A stretch of DNA of 64,000 bases from Rouxiella chamberiensis (GTDB lineage Bacteria; Pseudomonadota; Gammaproteobacteria; Enterobacterales; Enterobacteriaceae). Under the pieces are notes generated by a model. That model worked only from the letters and a program-made list of their open reading frames with translations, was not told the DNA's origin and made no database searches. Made by a program: the position numbers and the translations under genes. Below are positions 56,826-64,000 of this stretch, one piece after another. How positions within the stretch are numbered: position 1 is the stretch's first letter; every line of letters starts with the position of its first letter. The stretch lies in the NCBI RefSeq assembly GCF_026967475.1, contig NZ_CP114058.1, forward strand, positions 62,001-126,000, written 5' to 3'.

Positions 56826-58259
56826 TTGAAAAAGTGGCGTTTGTTTCCGGGTTCCCTGAGACAGCTGGTCCTGATGGCCTTTCTGCTGGTGCTGCTGCCT
56901 CTGCTGGTTTTAGCCTATCAAGCCTATGAAAGCCTGAATCATCTCAGCCGTCAGGCGGCCGAGATCAATCGCACCACGATTGTCGATGCCAGACGCAGTG
57001 AATCAATGACCAGCATCGCGCTGGAAATGGAACGCAGCTATCGCCAGTACTGCGTGCTCGACGATCCTACACTTTCTACCCTCTATCAAAGCCAGCGCCG
57101 CCAGTATTCGCAAATGCTTGATGCCCATGCCTCGATATTGCCGGATCCGCGCTATTACCAGAATCTGCGTGACCTGCTGACCCGACTCTCCGCCTTTCGC
57201 TGTGAAAATAACAGTCCGGAACCAGAATCTTCGCGCCAGCTCGAAGAATTTTCACGATCCAATGCTGAAATGGTGCAAGTGACCCGCGACGTGATCTATT
57301 CTCGTGGCCAGCAGTTGCAGCGCGCCATTGCCGATCGCGGCAAGTTCTTTGGCTGGCAGGCACTCGTGCTCTTCCTTTTGAGCGGCATGCTGGTCGTGCT
57401 GTTTACCCGAATGATTATCGGCCCCGTCAAAGGGGTGGAGAAAATGATTAACCGCCTCGGAGAAGGGCGTTCACCCGGCAGTGCCTCGAAGTTTCGCGGG
57501 CCGCGCGAGATTCGCGCACTGGCCAGACGCATTACCTGGCTGAGCGAGAGGCTCGCCTGGTTCGAATCGCAGCGCCACGAGTTTTTGCGCCATATATCGC
57601 ACGAACTCAAAACGCCGCTGGCGAGCATGCGCGAAGGCACGGAACTGCTCCGTGACGAAGTGGCTGGGCCACTGACTGCCGATCAAAAAGAGGTGGTGGC
57701 AATTCTCAATACCAGCAGTCGACACCTGCAAACCCTGATTGAACAACTGCTCGACTACAACCGCAGACTGGCCGATGTGCCGACCGACAAGGAACAGGTC
57801 AATCTGCCGGAGATCCTGCACAGCGTAGCGGCGGCACATAGTCTGACGGCACGAAGCAAGTTGATCCATACTGAGGTAAGGACCGATGCGACTGCCTGCT
57901 GGGCCGAGTCTGTTCTATTGGTGCGGGTGCTGGACAATCTGTATTCCAATGCGGTGCACTACGGCGCCGAATCCGGTAACATTTGGCTTCACAGCTGGCA
58001 GAACGGCGCACGCACCGTGATTGATGTCGCCAACAGCGGCACGGCCATTCCGCCGGCAGAGCGGGCCATGATTTTCGAACCCTTCTTTCAGGGGAGCCAA
58101 CTGCGCAAGGGCGCCGTCAAAGGCAGCGGGTTGGGGCTGAGTATCGCCAAAGATTGTATCAAGCGTATGGAGGGTGAGCTGAAACTGGTCGAGGTGGATT
58201 ACGCCGACGTCTGTTTTCGCATTGAGCTGCCCTCGAACGGCGCACACTTAGCTGAGTAA
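56826..58259 (+). CDS. glrK: Sensor kinase GlrK (QseE)
   Basis: 477 residues, TTG start. Two helices (LVLMAFLLVLLPLLVLAYQAY; WQALVLFLLSGMLVVLFTRMI) flank a periplasmic domain of about 130 residues; then HAMP, HisKA with phospho-His in HISHELKTPLASMREG and HATPase (LDNLYSNAVHYG, GSGLGLSIAKDC). It phosphorylates GlrR in response to envelope state and reads in the conserved glrK-qseG-glrR-glnB order. purL, which precedes it in E. coli, is replaced here by the PBP2-like gene. Confidence 0.95.
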   Translation: MKKWRLFPGSLRQLVLMAFLLVLLPLLVLAYQAYESLNHLSRQAAEINRTTIVDARRSESMTSIALEMERSYRQYCVLDDPTLSTLYQSQRRQYSQMLDAHASILPDPRYYQNLRDLLTRLSAFRCENNSPEPESSRQLEEFSRSNAEMVQVTRDVIYSRGQQLQRAIADRGKFFGWQALVLFLLSGMLVVLFTRMIIGPVKGVEKMINRLGEGRSPGSASKFRGPREIRALARRITWLSERLAWFESQRHEFLRHISHELKTPLASMREGTELLRDEVAGPLTADQKEVVAILNTSSRHLQTLIEQLLDYNRRLADVPTDKEQVNLPEILHSVAAAHSLTARSKLIHTEVRTDATACWAESVLLVRVLDNLYSNAVHYGAESGNIWLHSWQNGARTVIDVANSGTAIPPAERAMIFEPFFQGSQLRKGAVKGSGLGLSIAKDCIKRMEGELKLVEVDYADVCFRIELPSNGAHLAE

Positions 58260-58268
58260 AATAAAACC

Positions 58269-59024
58269 ATGCAAACAGGATTCTTATTATTTTTAAGCCG
58301 CTTTGGCTTTTTCAACCGTTTGAAAGGCACCGCACAGCGACACAGAGATTCAGATTCCTGCCGTCGTTTTCGCCCGAATCTGCTGCTAACCTCGGCCTTG
58401 CTGACGCCGGTGCTGCTGGCAGGCTGTGCCGGTGCGCCGCATGATAAGGCGCGCCAGCAGGTCGAAGAAGACGTCATTCCCGACAGCAAGGTGGTGGATT
58501 TTCGCATCGCCCCCTGTGAAACGCTGTGGGCGCTGGATGACGGCGCAACGCTCAATAATTCGCTGTACTGGCTGCGGGCGATGGACTGCTCCGAGCGCAT
58601 GAGCAATGCGCAGGCAAGCTATCAGGCTTCGCAGATTTCGTCCTCTGGATGGGCAAATGTTTTCAAGCAGAGCATTTTGATTGCCGCAACCGATCCAAAT
58701 TATACCCAGCGTAGAGCGCTGCTCAATAACGTTAACGAATACCGCGCGCAAATGCCGGGGGCGATTCGACCCCTGCTGCAACTGTGGCGAGAACGGCAGT
58801 CGTTACAGGTTGCGCTGGAAGACGACAAAGCCCGCAATGCGCGTTTGCAGGTCGCCAATGAGGCCAAGCTCGAAGAGATGAGCAATGAACAAAAGGCGTT
58901 ACAGGCCAGTCTCGACGATACCCGTCGCAAACTGGAAAACCTTACCGACATCGAGCGTCAGCTTTCGTCGCGCAAGCAGTTGCAGAGCGAAACACCCGAT
59001 ATGCGCACCCAGGACAACAACTGA
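58269..59024 (+). CDS. qseG: Outer-membrane lipoprotein QseG
   Basis: 251 residues with the lipobox LLAGCAG after a long polar N-terminus (about 45 residues before it), then SDFRIAPCETLWALDD-like sequence and a C-terminal coiled coil (ARLQVANEAKLEEMSNEQKALQASL). QseG interacts with the kinase GlrK to control its activity. It starts 9 bp after glrK. A start further in, giving a shorter leader, is possible. Confidence 0.93.
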   Translation: MQTGFLLFLSRFGFFNRLKGTAQRHRDSDSCRRFRPNLLLTSALLTPVLLAGCAGAPHDKARQQVEEDVIPDSKVVDFRIAPCETLWALDDGATLNNSLYWLRAMDCSERMSNAQASYQASQISSSGWANVFKQSILIAATDPNYTQRRALLNNVNEYRAQMPGAIRPLLQLWRERQSLQVALEDDKARNARLQVANEAKLEEMSNEQKALQASLDDTRRKLENLTDIERQLSSRKQLQSETPDMRTQDNN

Positions 59025-59070
59025 TTAACCAGAACCGCTCGATTTACCAGCCAAGGGCAACGGGAGAAAA

Positions 59071-60411
59071 ATGACCGCACGGAGAAATGCCAGCCTGCTA
59101 CTGGTTGATGACGATCCCAGCTTGTTGAAACTGCTGGGCATGCGCCTTTCCAGCGAAGGGTTTCAGGTCACGACGGCCGCGAGTGGGGATGAAGCGCTGA
59201 AACTGCTGCGCCGCGAGCGCATAGATCTGGTGCTGAGTGACCTGCGAATGGACGAAATGGACGGCATGGCGCTGTTTGCCGAAATCCAAAAGCATCAACC
59301 GGGTATGCCGGTGATTATCCTGACGGCGCATGGCTCGATTCCCGACGCCGTCGCCGCTACGCAGCAGGGCGTGTTCGGCTTTCTTACCAAACCGGTGGAT
59401 CGCGATGCGCTCTACAAGGCTATCGACGAAGCGCTGGCGCAATCTGCTCCTGCGGGCGATGACAGCTGGCGCGAGCAGATTGTTACTCGAAGCCCCGTTA
59501 TGCTGCGTTTGCTGGAGCAGGCAAAAATGGTTGCGCAGTCCGACGTCAGCCTGTTAATCAACGGGCAGAGCGGTACGGGTAAAGAGGTGCTGGCGCAGGC
59601 GATACATCGCACCAGTCCACGCGGTAAAAAGGCGTTTATTGCCATCAACTGCGGCGCATTGCCCGAACAGTTGCTGGAATCCGAACTGTTTGGTCATGCC
59701 AAAGGTGCCTTTACCGGCGCAGTCAGCAGTCGCGAAGGGCTGTTTCAAGCGGCCGATGGCGGCACGCTGTTTCTCGACGAAATAGGCGATATGCCGCTCT
59801 CCCTGCAGGTCAAGCTGTTGCGGGTATTGCAGGAACGCAAGGTCAGGCCGCTCGGCAGTAACTTTGATATCGACGTCAATGTGCGCATCATTTCGGCAAC
59901 CCACCGCGATTTGCCGAAGGCGATGGCGAAGGGCGAATTCCGTGAAGATCTGTTTTATCGGCTCAATGTGGTGAACCTCAAGCTGCCCGCATTGAACGAG
60001 CGTGCCGAAGACATTCCGCTGCTGGCCAATCACCTGCTGCGCGAGGCGGCGCTGCGCCACAAGCCTTTCGTGCGCAGTTTTTCGACCGATGCCATGAAGC
60101 GACTCATGGCCGCGAGTTGGCCGGGCAATGTGCGGCAACTGGTCAACGTGATTGAACAGTGTGTCGCCTTGACCTCGGCACCTGTCATCAGTGAGGCGCT
60201 GGTGGAGCAGGCACTCGAAGGCGAAAACACGGCGCTGCCCACCTTCGTCGAAGCCCGCAATACCTTCGAACTGCACTATTTGCGCAAGCTTCTGCAGATT
60301 ACACGCGGCAATGTGACGCAGGCGGCGCGAATAGCCGGGCGCAACCGGACCGAGTTCTATAAGCTGCTTTCAAGGCATGAACTCGAAGCCAACGACTTTA
60401 AAGAGTCCTAA
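59071..60411 (+). CDS. glrR: Sigma54-dependent response regulator GlrR (QseF)
   Basis: 446 residues. Receiver domain with DD and phospho-Asp in LVLSDLRMDEMDG, central AAA+ domain with the sigma54-contacting GAFTGA loop (AKGAFTGAVSSREG), Walker A GQSGTGKEV, Walker B GTLFLDEIGD, and a C-terminal Fis-type helix-turn-helix (RGNVTQAARIAGRNRTEFYKLLSRH). It activates glmY through the TGTC-N10-GACA sites at 56295-56407. Confidence 0.96.
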   Translation: MTARRNASLLLVDDDPSLLKLLGMRLSSEGFQVTTAASGDEALKLLRRERIDLVLSDLRMDEMDGMALFAEIQKHQPGMPVIILTAHGSIPDAVAATQQGVFGFLTKPVDRDALYKAIDEALAQSAPAGDDSWREQIVTRSPVMLRLLEQAKMVAQSDVSLLINGQSGTGKEVLAQAIHRTSPRGKKAFIAINCGALPEQLLESELFGHAKGAFTGAVSSREGLFQAADGGTLFLDEIGDMPLSLQVKLLRVLQERKVRPLGSNFDIDVNVRIISATHRDLPKAMAKGEFREDLFYRLNVVNLKLPALNERAEDIPLLANHLLREAALRHKPFVRSFSTDAMKRLMAASWPGNVRQLVNVIEQCVALTSAPVISEALVEQALEGENTALPTFVEARNTFELHYLRKLLQITRGNVTQAARIAGRNRTEFYKLLSRHELEANDFKES

Positions 60412-60550
60412 ATAGTAGCGTCTCTCTTTCGGTTCGTTTTACGTGAGGAGAGGATATGATACTTTATGCGCCTGCCGGTGCCGTAAGCACCTAAAAGCTG
60501 AAAATTAAATTTTGCCGCTGCCGGAACAAGCACGGGCAAACGAACGATAA

Positions 60551-60901
<351 letters not shown>

Positions 60902-60910
60902 GCACTCTTT

Positions 60911-60945
60911 ACGGGCCGGGAATTTCCGGTCCGTCCTTTTTTACC
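60911..60945 (+). terminator. glnB terminator
   Basis: ACGGGCCGG/CCGGTCCGT stem (one G-T pair), then CCTTTTTT. Confidence 0.85.
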
Positions 60946-61081
60946 CCCTTGCCAGTCTGATATTGCCGCCATTCCCTTTTGTGTCACCGCTCACAAAGCT
61001 GAAAAATCTGCATTTCTAAATGAATAAAACGCGCTTGAAACGGCGTACTCCATCCTGGATCAAAGCCTTGTGCCACGGCAT

Positions 61082-61097
61082 GCCAATCGTTTGCTTA
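61082..61097. promoter_or_regulatory. PurR-like box upstream of glyA
   Basis: GCCAATCGTTTGCTT contains CAATCGTTTGC, 10 of 11 matches to the palindromic PurR core CAAACGTTTGC. It lies 105-120 bp before glyA, which is PurR-regulated in E. coli. The region 60946-61200 holds no gene. Confidence 0.55.
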
Positions 61098-61200
61098 AAA
61101 ACCTGCCGCGGAGACTATGCCTACAGGGGGAAACAGTTTACACTGTGCCCCAGAACCCATCAGGGGCGTTTATTTAAGTTTGTTGAGTCAGGAGAAGCAG

Positions 61201-62454
61201 ATGTTAAAGCGTGAAATGAACCTTGCCGATTATGATGCCGAATTGTGGCATGCAATGGAGCAGGAAGTCGTACGTCAGGAAGAGCATATCGAGCTGATTG
61301 CGTCAGAGAACTACACCAGCCCGCGCGTTATGCAGGCTCAGGGTTCTCAGCTGACTAACAAATATGCTGAAGGCTATCCTGGCAAGCGCTACTACGGCGG
61401 CTGCGAGTACGTTGATATCGTCGAGCAACTGGCGATTGACCGTGCAAAAGAGCTGTTTGGTGCCGACTACGCAAACGTTCAACCACACTCCGGCTCACAG
61501 GCCAACTTCGCGGTTTATACTGCGCTGCTGCAACCGGGCGATACCATTCTGGGTATGAACCTGGCGCACGGCGGCCACCTGACTCACGGTTCACCTGTCA
61601 ACCTGTCCGGTAAACTGTACAACGTAGTGCCTTACGGCATCGACGAAACCGGCAAAATCGACTATGACGATCTGGCGCGTCAGGCTCAACTGCACAAGCC
61701 AAAAATGATCATCGGCGGCTTCTCCGCGTTCTCCGGCGTGGTTGACTGGGCCAAGATGCGCGAAATCGCAGACAGCATCGACGCCTGGTTCTTCGTCGAC
61801 ATGGCTCACGTGGCCGGTCTGATTGCCGCTGGCGTTTACCCTAACCCGGTCCCTCACGCTCACATCGTGACTACCACGACCCACAAAACCCTCGCAGGTC
61901 CACGCGGCGGTCTGATTCTGGCGAAAGGCGGTGACGAAGACCTGTATAAAAAACTGAACTCCGCGGTATTCCCGGGTGGTCAGGGTGGTCCATTGATGCA
62001 CGTGATTGCAGGTAAAGCGGTCGCGCTGAAAGAAGCGATGGAACCTGAGTTCAAAGCTTATCAGCAGCAGGTTGCCATCAATGCCAAGGCCATGGTTGAC
62101 GTGGTGCTCGAGCGTGGTTACAAAGTGGTTTCCGGCGGTACGCACAACCACCTGTTCCTGCTTGATCTGGTCGAGAAAGGCCTGACCGGTAAAGAAGCCG
62201 ACGCCGCTCTGGGTCGCGCGAACATCACCGTGAACAAAAACAGCGTACCCAACGATCCCAAGAGCCCGTTTGTAACCTCCGGTATTCGTATCGGTACACC
62301 GGCAGTGACCCGTCGCGGCTTCAAAGAAGCTGACGTGCGCGAACTGGCCGGCTGGATCTGCGACGTTCTTGACAATATCAACGACGAAGCGACCATTGAA
62401 CGCGTTAAGCAAAAAGTTCTGGAAATCTGTGCGCGTTACCCTGTGTACGCGTAA
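61201..62454 (+). CDS. glyA: Serine hydroxymethyltransferase
   Basis: 417 residues, the E. coli length from ATG 61201 ([16 protein letters not shown]; ribosome binding site AGGAGAAG). The PLP Lys lies in [34 protein letters not shown] and [16 protein letters not shown] are family signatures. It converts serine plus tetrahydrofolate to glycine plus 5,10-methylene-tetrahydrofolate. hmp, between glnB and glyA in E. coli, is absent here. Confidence 0.98.
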   Translation: MLKREMNLADYDAELWHAMEQEVVRQEEHIELIASENYTSPRVMQAQGSQLTNKYAEGYPGKRYYGGCEYVDIVEQLAIDRAKELFGADYANVQPHSGSQANFAVYTALLQPGDTILGMNLAHGGHLTHGSPVNLSGKLYNVVPYGIDETGKIDYDDLARQAQLHKPKMIIGGFSAFSGVVDWAKMREIADSIDAWFFVDMAHVAGLIAAGVYPNPVPHAHIVTTTTHKTLAGPRGGLILAKGGDEDLYKKLNSAVFPGGQGGPLMHVIAGKAVALKEAMEPEFKAYQQQVAINAKAMVDVVLERGYKVVSGGTHNHLFLLDLVEKGLTGKEADAALGRANITVNKNSVPNDPKSPFVTSGIRIGTPAVTRRGFKEADVRELAGWICDVLDNINDEATIERVKQKVLEICARYPVYA

Positions 62455-62471
62455 TCCAGCGGTTTGCCGAT

Positions 62472-62502
62472 AAAAAGCCACGTCTTCGGACGTGGTTTTT
62501 TT
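62472..62502. terminator. glyA terminator, shared with convergent csiE
   Basis: CCACGTC-TTCG-GACGTGG stem flanked by AAAAA and TTTTTT, so it works in both directions. Confidence 0.9.
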
Positions 62503-62511
62503 GGCCTTTTT

Positions 62512-63799
62512 TCAGTCCTGATGTGCTTCGAGCAAAGAGCGAATTCTCTTGCGTTCGTCTTTGGTCAGAGGCAACTGAGTGTAGATAACCAGCGGATCGG
62601 CTTCGGTGGAAAGGGTGGCATAGGGCGTGACAATCATGGCAACGCCGCTTGGCGCGCCATGTTGATGAAATTCGTCGAGTGTCTGGTATTTGATGTTGAG
62701 CGGCATCAGCGTCGCTTCGCGGATATGCTGTTCGACATCTTCTTCAAGCGCCGGATTTGCATCTGTCAGCAGCAGTATCTGCTTTTCCTGCAAGGCGTTG
62801 CCCTGCATGAGCCAGGCACCGAATATCACCGCTACCAATCCTATCTCTTCCGGTGGAAACGCGATTTCATACGCTTTTTCAATATCCTGTAGCGCGTCCC
62901 GCGTTGTACGCATCAAGCGAGGATACATGCGATTTACTTCATCCTGCATCTGGCTGTCGACAATAATGTCGAAACGGCAGCGCTCGATGGCCGGGCCAAG
63001 ATGGGCGAACCAGCTGGCTAATAAGCCCTTCGTAACTGCTGAATGTCATGCCCGAGACATCCTGAAAATTGGCCACCAGTATTTCAATCTGCGCCATCAG
63101 CTTCTGGTCTTCGGGCGAACCTGAACTGTCATAGCTGTAGTTCTTGATAATCGTCAGCAACAGGGCAAAAAAGTCCCGTTCGCAATCAGCAATATTTACG
63201 CTTTTCAACGTCTGCAATTTGCGAAAAATCAGATCGGCGGCCGTAAATTCGGGTTTGTCGCGTAGCCAGCGCAGCTGGGTTTCGTTGAATTCCAGTTGTG
63301 TCGGATTGATATCCTGCCAGAGACAGAACTGGAGATAAATCTGTAAAAACTGCTCGTCACGCGGACTGAATTCTCTGTTGAGCAACTCTGCAACCCGTTC
63401 AATCAATAGAGGAAATTCGCTGTAGTACAGCGGGTGGTCGAAGTCATCCGCCTGACTCAGCGATTGTTGAAGGTAAGGCGTAAAATGATGATGCAGGAAA
63501 TCGGGGCTGCTGCGAATGGCACGTCGCAGGCCATTGATAAGGCAAATTCTCTGATCAAGCACGGCACCTTGCAGCCGAAAGTCCTGTTCCTGAGTCGTGG
63601 TAATGTCCAGCCGGTGGAGGCGCTGTATGTCGGCGGCAAGTTGCGCCAGGTCTTTTTGCGTCGTTGGCAGATCTACGCCGTTGATTTGACCAACATTCTC
63701 CAGCCGCATGGCCTCTGAGGGGCAATACAGCATCAACAATAGGTTGCAGCGACGTTGTTGAGCGGAGAGCTCAGGCACGGAGGAGGTGTCCAGGCTCAT
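62512..63799 (-). CDS. csiE: Stationary-phase inducible protein CsiE (frameshifted)
   Basis: About 428 residues when joined; ATG 63799 with AAGGTGAT upstream (MSLDTSSVPELSAQQRRCNLLLMLY). It has an HTH-like start and PRD-type domains (VAELLNREFSPRDEQFLQIYLQFCLWQDI; GLVAVIFGAWLMQGN), as in E. coli CsiE. A one-base gain at 63029-63030 (CCCTTCGTA for expected CCCTCGTA) splits it; corrected, SSYEG continues LLASWFAHLGPAIERCRFDI. csiE next to glyA is the conserved order. In E. coli it is RpoS- and CRP-dependent; its biochemical role is unknown. Confidence 0.88.
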
Positions 63800-64000
63800 A
63801 TCACCTTCTGGGTTCGGGATATTGAAAATTCTTCATTAGCATAGCAAATCATTGCCGTTTCAACGCGCTACTGCCCAGGGTTTTGCTCGAGCTTATAACT
63901 CGGATCACAGATATTTATTATCGCCGCTATATTTGAATTGATTTAAGATGTTACTTTATAACAAGTGTTTGAAAAGATGGCTGACGGACTTTACTTGAAA
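63800..64000. other. Intergenic region upstream of csiE
   Basis: 201 bp to the window edge. I see no gene start, terminator or clear regulator site; the next gene lies outside. Confidence 0.5.

Noticed and set aside
61591..62481. Minus-strand open frame of 296 codons opposite glyA
   Set aside because: glyA is certain on the plus strand; this frame matches no family and is a codon-bias artefact.

Overview
The window is enterobacterial chromosome. The glrK-qseG-glrR-glnB-glyA-csiE block, the glmY region in front of glrK, and close relatives of E. coli osmC, yeeO, sdaC, yhjX, yaiW and bglGFB place it in Enterobacterales. The accessory content suggests a Yersiniaceae-like genus such as Serratia, Rahnella or Rouxiella; the genus is inference.

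Layout. 1-800: end of a DUF3237 gene and an orphan InvB/SpaK-like type III secretion chaperone. 0.9-13.6 kb: myo-inositol catabolism (TIM-barrel isomerases, RpiR-type regulator, iolB, iolA, a scyllo-inositol dehydrogenase-like gene, fused iolC and an inositol/sugar MFS transporter), with AT-rich palindromes in front of the transcription units. iolD and a clear iolG are not in the window. 14-20.5 kb: bestrophin, SelT/W/H-like protein, osmC, DCC thiol protein, yeeO, AhpD-like protein and a MocR regulator. 20.5-26.3 kb: a signalling module (MASE1 membrane protein, LuxR-type response regulator, BvgS/EvgS-type hybrid kinase) beside a membrane-anchored winged-helix regulator. 26.6-28.2 kb: several very small membrane proteins and a cold-shock gene. 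28.4-33.7 kb: alpha/beta hydrolase, CusRS-like two-component pair, beta-propeller protein and yaiW. 34-38.6 kb: a beta-glucoside operon (bglG, RAT/terminator, bglF, bglB). 39-44.7 kb: sdaC, a small secreted protein, yhjX with a YpdB-type site, VOC protein, small lipoprotein and a LysE exporter.

45.1-53.6 kb holds the most unusual system: a tightly packed operon encoding a RidA protein, an amino-acid ABC importer (binding protein plus fused permease-ATPase), an FMN alpha-hydroxyacid-dehydrogenase homologue lacking its catalytic His, a THI5/NMT1-like protein without a signal peptide, an allantoinase/hydantoinase-type amidohydrolase, a GntR/FadR regulator and an enolase-superfamily enzyme. A GTATAC-centred palindrome 36 bp before ridA is a good GntR operator candidate. 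I infer uptake and breakdown of a cyclic ureide, imide or lactam; the substrate is unknown.

53.7-64 kb: a secreted protein, a stand-alone PBP2 paralogue, the sigma54-dependent glmY sRNA with three GlrR-type sites, then glrK, qseG, glrR, glnB, glyA and csiE.

Quality warning: about 15 genes carry an apparent single-base frameshift. Ten are one-base losses, mostly in short homopolymers; five are one-base gains in doublets, four of them in a GGTTC context. Whole conserved proteins are recovered by joining frames, so I read these as sequencing or assembly errors and annotate the genes as intact, giving the break point in each entry.
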